Positions 36,650 to 46,327 are shown, counted from the first letter of the stretch. The stretch: DNA of 64,000 nt from DASPWV01 sp046726375 (GCA_046726375.1 JBKPAJ010000071.1:1-64000), one strand, 5' to 3'. Translations and numbers: made by a program. Notes: generated by a model from the sequence alone, not told the origin.

Positions 36650-37114
36650 GTGAGGCGGGGTGGACTAGTGGGGCTCATCGGCGTCCTCGCGGTCGCGTGC
36701 TCGCGCGAGGCGACGACACCCACGCCGCAAACAAATATGGCGCCGCGCGATGCCCAGCATCAGGGTATCACTACGCCCCACGGCGATCATTCGCCGCATC
36801 ACGGCGGCATGGTGCTGATGAACGACGAGCTCCACTACGAAGTGGTGTTCGATCGCGATGGCCGCCACCGCATCTGGTTTACCGACGCCGTTCGCGAGGA
36901 CTTGCCGGCTTCCATCGCACGCGGCGTGCGGATGACGATCGCACGCCCGAATCAGCCGCCCGAGGCGCTCACGCTCGACATCGACGAAGCGGGTGAGAGC
37001 TGGGTCGCCAGCGGGAAACCCGTGGCTGGCGACAACGTCATGGTGAAGATCAACTACGTCGTGCAGGGTTCGCCGCACGAGGTTGAAATCCCATTCTTGA
37101 TTCCGGCGAAGTAA
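36650..37114 (+). CDS. Small lipoprotein with HGG metal-binding-like region
   Basis: A roughly 154-residue lipoprotein. The leader MRRGGLVGLIGVLAVAC ends with a lipobox (LAVAC). Then come a Thr/Pro linker and a His-rich stretch (THPHGDHSPHHGG-like, about 40-55) leading into a beta domain starting HHGGMVLMNDELHYEVVFD. The His-rich segment suggests copper or other metal binding, as in periplasmic domains of efflux systems. The start is uncertain: GTG codons at 36635, 36647 and 36650 are in frame. It lies 28 bases after the acetamidase gene. Confidence 0.6.
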   Translation: MRRGGLVGLIGVLAVACSREATTPTPQTNMAPRDAQHQGITTPHGDHSPHHGGMVLMNDELHYEVVFDRDGRHRIWFTDAVREDLPASIARGVRMTIARPNQPPEALTLDIDEAGESWVASGKPVAGDNVMVKINYVVQGSPHEVEIPFLIPAK

Positions 37115-37145
37115 TGCGGGGCCGGCAAGCCCGCGATTGTGCTGC

Positions 37146-39581
37146 TCAGACGCGTAACGACGTGATCGGTGCAATCGTCGCGGCTCTGCGGGCCGGCAGG
37201 TAGCTCGCGAGCATCGCGGCCGCGGCAAGCCCCAGTGCCGCGGCGATGTAGGTCGCGGCATCCAGTCCACGCAAGTCGAACAGCATCCCTTCCAGCGCAC
37301 GGCTCGCCAACGCCGAGACAACGAGACCGATCGCAATGCCGGCGAGCGTCAGGCGTGCGGCCTGGGCAACGACCATCCGGACCACATCCTGCCGGGACGC
37401 GCCTAACGCCATGCGCACTCCGATTTCCTGCATCCGCTGCATGACCGTGTACGCCATGACACCGTACACGCCGAACACCGCGAGCACCACGGCAACAGCC
37501 GCGAACACCGTGAGCAGGACGGTACGCAGACGCGGCTGCGCGACCGAGTCAGCGATCGACTGCTCCATCGTTCGCATTTTAACCAGCGGTTGATCGGGAT
37601 CGATTTCTCGCATCGCCGCCCGCAGCGACGCGGCCAGTCGTGTCGGCTCGCCTTCGCTCCTCACGACCAGCGACACGTTGCGGTACATCCCGGCGAGCAC
37701 CGGATGCGGATACTGACCGTAAGGAAAGTAGTACTCGGCTTTTGCCCCGGCTTCAAACGATTGCTTGACGTCGCCGACCACGCCGACGATTTCAAAGAAC
37801 AGCGACTCGACGTCGGGCTCCGTGCCAATCGCTATGCGCTGGCCGATTGGATCGACATCGCGAAAGTACTGCCGAGCCATCGAGTCGTTGATGACGGCGA
37901 CATGCGGCGCACCCTCACGATCGCGATCGCTGAACGTCCGACCGCGTCGCAACGGAATGCCGAGTGTCTCGAAATAGCCGGGACTCACGGCGCGGTAGCC
38001 GGCGAGCTTGTAGTCCTCAGGACCCTTCGGCGGCCGTCCCGCGATGTTGAAATTAATGGTCGCGCCCCCGCCAGCCATCGGCAGACCGGTTGTGACAGAG
38101 GCGGCACGCGCGCCGGGCATCGCCCGCGCCCGCTCGATCGTCCGTTGCACCAGCAAAGTTCTCGCCAGGTCCTCGCGATAGGTGACCGGCGACAGCGGCA
38201 GATCCACGACGAGCAATCGCGATTCGTCGAAGCCAGTGGCGACCCGCTGCAGCGCCGCGAAACTCCGCAGCAGCAGCCCGGCCCCGATCAGCAGCACCAG
38301 CGCAAGCGCAACCTCCGCCACGACGAGGGTAGCGCGCATGCGGTGATGCTTCACTCCGCCGGATCCTCCGCCGCGTCCCTCTTCGTTGAGCGCTTCGCGA
38401 ATATCAAACCGCGTGGCCTGAATGGCCGGCGCGAGCCCGAAGATCACTCCCGTCAGCACTGCGATGCCGAGCGCAAACGCGAGCACCCGTTCGTCCACGC
38501 CGATCGCACCGGACCGCGGCAGCGCAGCGGTGAGCTGCGCGAGGAGCGAAACACCCCACATCGCCACCAATACGCCGGCGACGCCGCCGGCGCACGCCAG
38601 AACGATGCTTTCAACAACCAACTGGCGCAGCAGTCGCCCGCGTCCGGCGCCGAGCGCCGTGCGCACGGCGATCTCCTTCTGTCGATCGACTGCGCGCGCC
38701 AGGAGCAGGTTCGCCACGTTCGCACATGCGATCAGCAGCACCACGCCGACCGCGCCGGCCAGCATCAGCAGTGCGGGACGAACGTTCTGCACCAGCTGCT
38801 CGTTCAACAGTGTGACCTTGGCGCGGAGGTCACGATTGAACTGCGGATATTCTTGTTCGAGCTGGCGCGCAACGCCGTCCATATCCTCACGCGCCTGCTC
38901 GATGCTGACGCCATCCTTGAGTCGTGCGACCGGAATGATTCCCGGATGCCATCCGCGATCATCAGGAAGTGTGGCAGCCCACGGTCCCATCGGAACGTAG
39001 AGTTCTGCCGGTTGAAAAAGCTCGAAGTCTGGCGGCAACACACCCACCACTGTGTGTGGCTGCTTATCGAGGTTCAGCGTTTGTCCGAGCACCTCGGCTC
39101 GCGCGCCAAATCGGCGTGCCCATAACGCATGACTCAGAATGACAACGCCTGCCGCGCCTGCACGGTCGTCAGCGTCAGCGAAGTGACGTCCGACAGGCAA
39201 CCGCACGCCCAACATCGGAAGCAACGTGTGAGTGATCTGTCGTGCGGTCAGACGCTCGGCTTCGCCCGTGCCCGTGATCGTCATTTGTGTCGTGCGAAAT
39301 GCGGCTGTCGTCTCGAACGATCGATTGCGGTCGCGCCAGTCGACGTAGTTCTGATACGAAACTGAGATTGGATTGGGAAACGAAGGCAGCACTTCGTTGA
39401 GTACGACAATCTCGTTCGCGTCTGCGTAAGGCAGCGGCGCCAGCAGCACCGCTTTGACCACTGTGAACACCGCCGTGTTGGCGCCAATGCCAATGGCGAG
39501 TGTCAGAACGGCCGCGACGGTAAAGGCTGGTTTGGCGAAGAGACTTCGGACAGCGACGCGAAAGTCGTGCATGAGACTCAT
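37146..39581 (-). CDS. ADOP-family orphan ABC permease 3
   Basis: An 811-residue duplicated FtsX/MacB permease. The N-terminus is MSLMHDFRVAVRSLFAKPAFT, then helix 1 with LTLAIGIGANTAVF. The first FtsX block is LLIACANVANLLLARAVDRQKE, and the second ends MQEIGVRMALGASRQDVVRM and YLPARRAATIAPITSLRV. It overlaps by four bases (ATGA) the end of the upstream secreted Cna-B-like gene, so both are one transcript. Integral inner-membrane protein of unknown substrate, with no adjacent dedicated ATPase. Confidence 0.94.
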   Translation of the reverse strand: MSLMHDFRVAVRSLFAKPAFTVAAVLTLAIGIGANTAVFTVVKAVLLAPLPYADANEIVVLNEVLPSFPNPISVSYQNYVDWRDRNRSFETTAAFRTTQMTITGTGEAERLTARQITHTLLPMLGVRLPVGRHFADADDRAGAAGVVILSHALWARRFGARAEVLGQTLNLDKQPHTVVGVLPPDFELFQPAELYVPMGPWAATLPDDRGWHPGIIPVARLKDGVSIEQAREDMDGVARQLEQEYPQFNRDLRAKVTLLNEQLVQNVRPALLMLAGAVGVVLLIACANVANLLLARAVDRQKEIAVRTALGAGRGRLLRQLVVESIVLACAGGVAGVLVAMWGVSLLAQLTAALPRSGAIGVDERVLAFALGIAVLTGVIFGLAPAIQATRFDIREALNEEGRGGGSGGVKHHRMRATLVVAEVALALVLLIGAGLLLRSFAALQRVATGFDESRLLVVDLPLSPVTYREDLARTLLVQRTIERARAMPGARAASVTTGLPMAGGGATINFNIAGRPPKGPEDYKLAGYRAVSPGYFETLGIPLRRGRTFSDRDREGAPHVAVINDSMARQYFRDVDPIGQRIAIGTEPDVESLFFEIVGVVGDVKQSFEAGAKAEYYFPYGQYPHPVLAGMYRNVSLVVRSEGEPTRLAASLRAAMREIDPDQPLVKMRTMEQSIADSVAQPRLRTVLLTVFAAVAVVLAVFGVYGVMAYTVMQRMQEIGVRMALGASRQDVVRMVVAQAARLTLAGIAIGLVVSALASRALEGMLFDLRGLDAATYIAAALGLAAAAMLASYLPARRAATIAPITSLRV

Positions 39582-40855
39582 TGCGGCTGCAGGGCGATGA
39601 TCAAGGGACTTCCGTTTGCCACGATTTCAACCTGATGGACGACGCGTTGTGAACGGCGGACAAGAACGCGATATGCGGCGTCTTGATAAAGATCAAGTTG
39701 GAAACGTCCGTTAACCTCAGGCCGTGCCGGAGACGGACGACGCAAGGGTCCGTTCAATCCTATTGCATCTGTTGCGAGTTCGACATCTGTGACCGGACGC
39801 CCATCGTCCCATTGAACGATCGCATCTATCCGAATGGGATTCAGACGGCGCGTAACAATTGGCGCCAGCTTCAGGTGTTCGCCGGGCTTCAAATCTATTG
39901 CGGCCTCGCCGTCAACCATTGTGGCGAAGGTCGCCGGAAACGGAGAGATGGTGGATGGTCCTAAACCGAGGCTGAGGCCGACAAGATAGCGACCGGGCGG
40001 AAGTCGCGCAAACGAGTAATGGCCGCCAGCATCGGTCTCCGCGCCCATTCCGCCGATGTCGCCACGGACGCCATGTTCCGGCACTAGCTCCACAAACACT
40101 TTGGAAACGGGTGCGCCATCCGGCCCTACGACCCAACCCTCGAGTGTCGTGTTCGGCGTGGCGTCGAAGTCGGCGATGGCGCACGCGTGCGCGAGCTCGA
40201 CGGCGACATCCCTCGGCGCGGGCTCGCTGACATCGCTGCGGCCCGCAGGCAGCGTTACTGCCACTGTGTACTGGCCAGGCGGTAGTTTCGTGACGCCGTA
40301 GTCTCCGCTGGCATTCGTGACTGTGAACTGCTGAATCTGCCCTTCAATCGTCACTCGGGCGCCGCTGAGCGGGTCGGTGCCGACACCACCCCAGCCAAAG
40401 TCAGGCACCCTCACGCGGCCCCACACGCGCCCGCCGTCCGACGGCGAGGAGAGACTCTCGACATACGCAATCAATCTGGCAGCCTCTGATTCCGGTCGCG
40501 TGAGCGTGCAGATCGAGGTCCCGAGCCGTCCATCACGCCGTCTGTACGCGTGGATGAAATAGCGAGTCCCTTCGCGGAAGTTGTAACCGCAATCACCACT
40601 TGAACGTCCCGTCGTGACCTCGCGCGCAACTTCGCCGCGTAACGGCCGGCCCTCCCCGAGGCGAATGATCCGTCCAGCGGCGGGCCTGGATGTGGGCGAA
40701 TCGACACGCGGCGTGATTTCAACACCGGTGGCAAGGAAGACGGAATCGGCTGATGCAAGGCTGCCACAGAGAGACTCCATGCCGGTGCAAGCGTCGGCAA
40801 CGCGGGGAAAAACCGCCACGAAAAGCACTGCCACGATTTCGCGAATATTTCGCAT
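39578..40855 (-). CDS. Secreted netrin-like/Cna-B repeat protein upstream of ADOP permease 3
   Basis: A 425-residue exported protein. The leader runs to about residue 22 (VADAC). The N-terminal domain has several Cys (CTGMESLCGSLASADSVFLATG, then GDCGYNFREGTRYFIHAY) and resembles the netrin/TIMP-like NTR module. Three carboxypeptidase-regulatory/Cna-B-like beta repeats follow (GASGDYGVTKLPPGQYTVAV-type, TLEGWVVGPDGAPVSKVFVE, GGHYSFARLPPGRYLVGL). No enzyme motif is visible. ATG 40855 gives the leader; the longer open frame is antisense to a neighbour. Overlap with the permease suggests a joint role at the envelope. Confidence 0.72.
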   Translation of the reverse strand: MRNIREIVAVLFVAVFPRVADACTGMESLCGSLASADSVFLATGVEITPRVDSPTSRPAAGRIIRLGEGRPLRGEVAREVTTGRSSGDCGYNFREGTRYFIHAYRRRDGRLGTSICTLTRPESEAARLIAYVESLSSPSDGGRVWGRVRVPDFGWGGVGTDPLSGARVTIEGQIQQFTVTNASGDYGVTKLPPGQYTVAVTLPAGRSDVSEPAPRDVAVELAHACAIADFDATPNTTLEGWVVGPDGAPVSKVFVELVPEHGVRGDIGGMGAETDAGGHYSFARLPPGRYLVGLSLGLGPSTISPFPATFATMVDGEAAIDLKPGEHLKLAPIVTRRLNPIRIDAIVQWDDGRPVTDVELATDAIGLNGPLRRPSPARPEVNGRFQLDLYQDAAYRVLVRRSQRVVHQVEIVANGSPLIIALQPQ

Positions 40856-40886
40856 ATCGTGCGTCAGCACCGGCACGCACGGCGTT

Positions 40887-42245
40887 CTATTCGTAGCGTA
40901 ACGCATCGATCGGGTCGAGCTGCGATGCGCGGCGCGCCGGATAGAACCCAAAGGCGACGCCAACCGCGGCCGCGATCCCAAAGGCGAGCGCGATCGTCGA
41001 CAGACCGACACGCGTTGGCCATTCGAGGAGAATCGTCAACGCGTGGGCAGCGCCTATCCCGGCCAGCACGCCAATCGTCCCACCCGCCAGACTGAGCACC
41101 ATGGCTTCAACGAGAAACTGGACGAGCACGTCGCGCCGCCGCGCACCGACGGCTAGACGCAGACCGATCTCCTGCGTGCGCTCCGTCACCGACACCAGCA
41201 TGATGTTCATGATGCCGATGCCGCCGACCAGCAGCGAAATTGCCGCGATGCTCGCCAGCAACGCGGTCATCGTCGTGCCGGCGCGCGCGAGCGTGCTCGA
41301 CATCTCTTGCAGCGTCACGTCGTCCAGCTTGGCCATGTTCGCGAGAGCGAATGCCGCGACCGACGTGTAAAGTCCCTTCGTGACGTTGGTCGCAGCCTGC
41401 GTTTTGACGGTGAAATCGTCCACCGGCGCGGTCGATGCGGCCGGCATTTGATTTCCGCCCAGGCTTGCGCCGCGCGCGCTTTTCTTGCCACGGCTGTGGC
41501 GTTCACGCAACATGCCAGTGATTTCTTCGGCGATCCTCGTCGCTTCGCCTGCCTGCTCGACCGAAAGCTCGATCGTTTGCAGATGGCGCATGCCGAGCTG
41601 CTGCTGCAACGTCGTGAGCGGAACGAATACCGTCTCGTTTTGATCGGCGTCGGTCGCGTCGAGAAGACCGACAACCGCGAACTCGCGATCGTTGATCGTG
41701 ATTTGCTCGCCAACGGGATTGAATCCGGCACCGAAGAGCTCCTCCGCCGCAGTGCGTCCCACCACGGCCACGCCCGCAGACGACGCGACGTCGGCAGCGG
41801 AGAACACGCCGCCTTCCATCAGCGTCCATGCGTGGATCTGCGCGAGGGCAGGCTCGATGCCGCGCACTTGCGTAAACACACGGCGATGGGGCGCGTCGAC
41901 CCATGCCCGCGTGCGCACACCGGCAGCAATCGCTTCGACGCCGGCAATTTCGGCAAGCGCGTGCGCGTCTTCGCGAACGAGCGTGGTCGCGGATCCGAGA
42001 CCCGACGCGATGTTCATGCTCTCGCCGCCGCGCGTGAAGTTACCGGCGCTCACCTGAATGATGTTGGTGCCGGCCGAGCGCAAGGTGCGCTCGACGGACG
42101 TTCGCGCGCCAGTACCGAGAGCCACCATGGCAATCACGGCCGCAACGCCGATGATGACGCCCAACATGGTGAGCGCGGTGCGCAGGCGATGACGGGTAAG
42201 GGCGCGTGCGGCGATGAGCGCGGTGACGCCAAGAAAGCGCAGCAT
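40887..42245 (-). CDS. MacB-type ABC transporter permease B
   Basis: A 452-residue membrane protein with one N-terminal helix (RTALTMLGVIIGVAAVIAMVALG), a MacB-type periplasmic core and three C-terminal helices. The last includes GGIGIMNIMLVSVTERTQEIGLRLAVGARRRDV and ends FYPARRASQLDPIDALRYE. It directly abuts the upstream permease gene (ATG at 42245 next to the stop at 42246). With the ATPase at 43720-44439 it forms a LolCDE/MacB-like system with two different permease subunits. No membrane-fusion subunit lies in the operon. Confidence 0.92.
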   Translation of the reverse strand: MLRFLGVTALIAARALTRHRLRTALTMLGVIIGVAAVIAMVALGTGARTSVERTLRSAGTNIIQVSAGNFTRGGESMNIASGLGSATTLVREDAHALAEIAGVEAIAAGVRTRAWVDAPHRRVFTQVRGIEPALAQIHAWTLMEGGVFSAADVASSAGVAVVGRTAAEELFGAGFNPVGEQITINDREFAVVGLLDATDADQNETVFVPLTTLQQQLGMRHLQTIELSVEQAGEATRIAEEITGMLRERHSRGKKSARGASLGGNQMPAASTAPVDDFTVKTQAATNVTKGLYTSVAAFALANMAKLDDVTLQEMSSTLARAGTTMTALLASIAAISLLVGGIGIMNIMLVSVTERTQEIGLRLAVGARRRDVLVQFLVEAMVLSLAGGTIGVLAGIGAAHALTILLEWPTRVGLSTIALAFGIAAAVGVAFGFYPARRASQLDPIDALRYE

Positions 42246-43751
42246 CTACTCGCGCCGCAAGGCCTCGATGGGATCGAGCCGGGCGGCTCGCGTTGCAGGA
42301 TACCATCCGAAAAACACGCCGACCAGCGCGGACACGCCAAAGGCCAGCACGATCGAGAGCGGTGATACGACAGTGGCCCACTGGAGCGTTCGCGAAATGA
42401 AAATCGATGCGACCACCCCCAGGACGATCCCGAGCGTGCCGCCGGCGACGCTGAGCACGACGGCTTCGGTGAGGAACTGTCGCATGACATCGCGGCGGCG
42501 CGCCCCGACCGCGAGTCGCAGACCAATTTCGCGCGTGCGCTCGGTGACCGACAGCAGGCTGATGTTCATGATGCCGATGCCGCCGACGAGCAGCGACACC
42601 GCGGCAATGCCGGCAAGCAGCCACGACATGGTTCGGCCCGCGCGCTCGAGCGTGTGGGCAAGCTGCTCCAGCGTGACGCGCTCCAACTCCGCCACGTTGC
42701 CGGCGACCGCGCGCGCGACGGTCGGCGGTAAGCCGCCGGTCGTCAATGCTTTGGTCGCTTGCGTGATGACGGTGAAATCGTCGGGCCGATTGTCGCCAAT
42801 GCCATGGCGCTGGCGGAGCAACGTCGTGATCGCGCGCGCGAGGCGCGACACATCGCCGGACGACGATGCGGTGACGGTGATGTCGTTCAATTTGGAGAGA
42901 TTGAGAAGCCGCTGCGTCGTCGTGTACGGCATATACACGGCGTCGAACTGATCGTCGCCGGGCGCGGGTCTTACCACCCAGGTTGCGCTGGTCACGACGC
43001 CAACGACCTTGAACGGCTGGCTCCAGAGTTTGACTTCTCTGCCGACCGGATTCGTGCCGGCGCCAAACAGCTTGTCGGCGACAACCTGTCCCAGCACGAG
43101 CACCTGATCGCCGCGTTCCTGTTCGCGCGCCGTGAAAAAACGGCCGTGCGCAAACGTCCAGGCACGTTTGATCGATGGCAACTCGAGATCGGTGCCGTGC
43201 ATGCGCGTAAACCAGCGCTTGTCGCCGGCGTAGACACGCGCGTTCTCATGCACACCGCAGGCCACGTACTGGACCCCGGGCAAATCACGAATCGCCTCCG
43301 CATCGTCGAAGGTCAGCGTGGCCGCCGAGCCGAGGCCGGCTTCGAGATCACCCAGGCGCTGACGCGCAAGCGGGTGGTCGTGCTTCTCCATCGGATCGTC
43401 TTCCGGGTGGAAGGCGGCGAGGGCAACCTCGGTCGTTAGCGGGGACGGAGCTCGAAATTCAGGCACCGGCAGGGAGAGCGAATCACGCGCGTCGCCCTGG
43501 TGTGCGATCGCTTCGCCGCTTTCCTCCTGCTTCGGCTGCCAGTTACCGGCGCGGATGGTGAGCTGATTGAGGCCGGCCGCGCGCACCTGCTGCTCCACCG
43601 CGCGCTGCGCCCCGGCACCAACCGCCATCATGGCCAGCACCGTCGCCACGCCCATGCTGATCCCGATCATTGTCAGGAGTGTCTGCAGGCGATTGCGACG
43701 GATCGCGTTGACCGCGATCTCAACGACTTGATGCCGCAAGAGGCTGTTCAT
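42246..43751 (-). CDS. MacB-type ABC transporter permease A
   Basis: A 501-residue paralogue of the neighbouring permease with the same layout. The first helix is LLTMIGISMGVATVLAMMAVG, followed by a long periplasmic core with ATLTFDDAEAIRDLPGVQYV. A final helical block contains GGIGIMNISLLSVTERTREIGLRLAVGARRRDVMRQF and ends TRAARLDPIEALRRE. Its start overlaps the end of the ATPase gene by 32 bases. Likely pumps an envelope lipid, peptide or other hydrophobic compound; substrate unknown. Confidence 0.92.
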   Translation of the reverse strand: MNSLLRHQVVEIAVNAIRRNRLQTLLTMIGISMGVATVLAMMAVGAGAQRAVEQQVRAAGLNQLTIRAGNWQPKQEESGEAIAHQGDARDSLSLPVPEFRAPSPLTTEVALAAFHPEDDPMEKHDHPLARQRLGDLEAGLGSAATLTFDDAEAIRDLPGVQYVACGVHENARVYAGDKRWFTRMHGTDLELPSIKRAWTFAHGRFFTAREQERGDQVLVLGQVVADKLFGAGTNPVGREVKLWSQPFKVVGVVTSATWVVRPAPGDDQFDAVYMPYTTTQRLLNLSKLNDITVTASSSGDVSRLARAITTLLRQRHGIGDNRPDDFTVITQATKALTTGGLPPTVARAVAGNVAELERVTLEQLAHTLERAGRTMSWLLAGIAAVSLLVGGIGIMNISLLSVTERTREIGLRLAVGARRRDVMRQFLTEAVVLSVAGGTLGIVLGVVASIFISRTLQWATVVSPLSIVLAFGVSALVGVFFGWYPATRAARLDPIEALRRE

Positions 43752-44439
43752 GCTCGTTCAATCGATCGGAGACCACCAGCCCGTCACGAAAATCAATCGT
43801 GCGCGTCCCGTAGTCCGCGATGTCGCGTTCGTGCGTGATCACCACAATGGTAAGCCCGCGCTCACGCCGTAGCCTGGCAAAGATCTCCATCACTTCGTGG
43901 CTCGTTTGGGTGTCGAGATTGCCCGTCGGCTCATCCGCGAGCAGCACCGCCGGTTCGTTCACCAGCGCTCGCGCGATGGCGACGCGCTGCTGTTGCCCCC
44001 CGGAGAGCTGATTCGGATGATGGTCGGCGCGATCGGTGAGACCGACGGCCTCCAGCGCCATCGTCGCCCGACGACGCCGCTCCTCGCCTTTGACAACGCC
44101 GCGACGCGTGTAAAGCAACGGCAGCTCGACGTTCTCGACCGCGGAGGTTCGTGCGAGCAGGTTGAAACCCTGAAATACGAAACCGATGGTTTCATTGCGC
44201 ACGCGCGCGAGTTCGTCGGGCGGCAACGCCGCCACGTCATGGCCGGCAAGCGCATACGAGCCGCGGGTTGGTCGATCGAGACAGCCGACGATGTGCATGA
44301 ACGTGGATTTGCCGGATCCTGACGGTCCCACAATCGTCACGAACTCGCCTGCGGCAATGTCGAGCGTCACGCCGCGCAGCGCGTGCACGACGTGATCGCC
44401 GACGTGGTAATCCTTGGTGAGATCGCGAACGTGAATCAC
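43720..44439 (-). CDS. MacB/LolD-type ABC transporter ATPase
   Basis: A 239-residue ATP-binding subunit. Walker A is GPSGSGKST, the Q-loop lies in IGFVFQGFNLLARTSAVENVELPLLY, the signature is LSGGQQQR, Walker B is AVLLADEPTGNLD and the H-loop is VVITHERD. This places it with the LolD/MacB clade. The GTG at 44439 gives the family N-terminus VIHVRDLTKDYHVGDHVVHALRG; no strong Shine-Dalgarno site is visible, but the end of the peptidase gene lies five bases upstream. It energises the two downstream permeases. Confidence 0.95.
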   Translation of the reverse strand: MIHVRDLTKDYHVGDHVVHALRGVTLDIAAGEFVTIVGPSGSGKSTFMHIVGCLDRPTRGSYALAGHDVAALPPDELARVRNETIGFVFQGFNLLARTSAVENVELPLLYTRRGVVKGEERRRRATMALEAVGLTDRADHHPNQLSGGQQQRVAIARALVNEPAVLLADEPTGNLDTQTSHEVMEIFARLRRERGLTIVVITHERDIADYGTRTIDFRDGLVVSDRLNEHEQPLAASSR

Positions 44440-44443
44440 GTCG

Positions 44444-46150
44444 TTATTCGTTCGTTGTCTGCGACGGCTTCGCAGGCGCTGGCGGGAGCTTGCCGGCAAA
44501 TGCGTAGAGCAACGTCGCAACGTTCTTTTCGGCGCCCGCCATGCCGTAGACGCTGCCGGCGCCCTCGATCACGTAGTACTCATTCGCCGCGTGAGCGCGG
44601 CCGCCGAGTCCCGCGCCGCCGCCCACGATCGGCACGCCTTTGAAGGGCGAGATCTTTTCGCCCACCGGACCGTTGCCGAACATGTACGCCGGCCAGTAAC
44701 CGCCGGCTGCGGCGCTGCCGCCGATGCTCTCGGACGCGCGCGGCTCACTGTGCGGGATGTTCATGATCTCGTAGCTGCGCTTCAACGCGCGCGCGATGTC
44801 GGAATCGAAGCTCATTTTCGCCCACGGCACATCGCCAATCAGCTTGACCTCGACATCCTTGTAGCCGTTCTTGTCGAGTTGTGAGCGGAGCTTCTTCACG
44901 ATGTCGGGTCCGTGCATGTTCGGCACGTAGCGGAAGTTGTGCTTCGACGTGATCTTGTTCGGCAGAATGGCGCCCGCGCCACCCGCATACATGTTGCCGC
45001 CCCAAATGCCGTCGAGGTTGAAGGAGGTGCCGTAGCGCTGCATCCGCAGCATCGTGAACGGATCGTCCGAGATGTAGCGCGCGACACCGACGTTGTCGGC
45101 GGCCACTTTCATGTCGGTGCGCGCAGCAGCGGTCTTAAGATCGGCCGTTTGATCCGCGGTCAATGGTTCGATGCCCTCGGCGAACCGGGCAATCAACGGC
45201 GTGTTGCCATCATCTGACACGAGCGACGCGAGCATCTTGATATGGCGCCACGCCGGACTATCCACACTGCGCTTGTTCGAGCCGTGAATGTCCGAGTCGG
45301 TTGGTCCGCGCCCCCACGACTTGCCGCTGGTCGTGAGCTCCACGTAAACGCATCCTTCCGATCCACCGGAGTAGCCCCCGCTGCCGCTCGGATTCTGACC
45401 GCCAAACAAATACATCGCGTCCGCCCCCTCGAGCAGCTCCGGATGATCCTTCACGAACTTGCGAAGGCCGATGTCCATGCGCTCTTCGTCGCCCTCGGCG
45501 ACGAAGATCAAGTTGACGGGGAGTTTGCCGTGCACTGCTTTGATCGCCCGGAACGCATTGAGCTGCGACATCTGCGGCCCCTTGGAATTGGTGGCGCCGC
45601 GGCCAATCAGCACCTTTTTGAACGGCGCCTGCTCCACGAGTCGCGCTTCGAAGGGTGGGGACATCCAGGCGTCAGGCTGTGTGATCGGCATCGTGTCGTA
45701 CATCCAGTAGATGAGCAGCGTCTTCTCCGCTCCCTCGTCGCACTTGGCGTAGACCACCGGGTTGCCGGGCGTCCCGTATTCCGTGATGCCAGGATCGAAG
45801 ATCCTGGTTTGCTGGCAGCCGAGCTCGTCGAAGAAGCCCTTGACCATTTCCGCCGATTCAGGAATCCCTTCGCCTGAGTTCGAGATACTCGGCTGCCGGA
45901 TCCACTTCTGCAGGTTTTCGACGTGCGCATCGATGTGATCGTCGATGTAGGCGTAGACCTTTTGCAGCTCCGGAGTCGTTTGCGCCAGATCGGGCTGAAT
46001 CTCGGTGTCGCCGTTCGGGCGAATCCCAAGCTTCGCGGGCGCTGCAGGGGCCGCCGGGCCGCGATTGCCCACGGATCGCTCGCCGCCGTTGCCGTAGTCG
46101 CACCCTACGGAAACCACGAGGACGCAGATGATTGCCGAAAGCGAACGCAT
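44444..46150 (-). CDS. M20-family peptidase homologue with altered metal ligands (lipoprotein)
   Basis: A 568-residue periplasmic M20-like protein. The leader ends with a lipobox (VVSVGC, Cys17). Where the family has HxDxxP it reads IYWMYDTMPITQ (His to Met). Where the bridging Asp should be it reads LIGRGATNSKGPQM (Asp to Asn). EGDEE (catalytic Glu), and the C-terminal GGRAHAANEYYVI with His are kept. The replaced residues suggest altered metal binding or a non-peptidase role. It is the first gene of the operon with the MacB ATPase and permeases. AAGGAGGA precedes ATG 46150. Confidence 0.85.
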   Translation of the reverse strand: MRSLSAIICVLVVSVGCDYGNGGERSVGNRGPAAPAAPAKLGIRPNGDTEIQPDLAQTTPELQKVYAYIDDHIDAHVENLQKWIRQPSISNSGEGIPESAEMVKGFFDELGCQQTRIFDPGITEYGTPGNPVVYAKCDEGAEKTLLIYWMYDTMPITQPDAWMSPPFEARLVEQAPFKKVLIGRGATNSKGPQMSQLNAFRAIKAVHGKLPVNLIFVAEGDEERMDIGLRKFVKDHPELLEGADAMYLFGGQNPSGSGGYSGGSEGCVYVELTTSGKSWGRGPTDSDIHGSNKRSVDSPAWRHIKMLASLVSDDGNTPLIARFAEGIEPLTADQTADLKTAAARTDMKVAADNVGVARYISDDPFTMLRMQRYGTSFNLDGIWGGNMYAGGAGAILPNKITSKHNFRYVPNMHGPDIVKKLRSQLDKNGYKDVEVKLIGDVPWAKMSFDSDIARALKRSYEIMNIPHSEPRASESIGGSAAAGGYWPAYMFGNGPVGEKISPFKGVPIVGGGAGLGGRAHAANEYYVIEGAGSVYGMAGAEKNVATLLYAFAGKLPPAPAKPSQTTNE

Positions 46151-46327
46151 GACTCCTCCTTGATGGGTAGCACAGGGAGATCAGGGAGATCAGGGAGAAT
46201 CCGATAGCACAGGGAGATCAGGGGAGCTCAGGGAGAATTCGATAGCACAGGGAGGTCAGGGAGATCAGGGAGAATTCGATAGCACAGGGAGGTCAGGGGG
46301 ATCAGGGAGGATCCGAGGTGCCTGCCC
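46151..46327 (+). repeat. Four 37-38 bp AGCACAGGGAGATCAGGG units
   Basis: Units starting TAGCACAGGGAG occur at about 46168, 46205, 46243 and 46280, each followed by GATCAGGGAG copies and an AATTCGA or ATCCGA end. They lie directly upstream of the peptidase operon start. The array that follows (46328-46862) carries the reverse-complement motif. Confidence 0.8.

Noticed and set aside
37590..39125. 511-residue plus-strand open frame
   Set aside because: Antisense shadow of ADOP permease 3; no recognisable motif.
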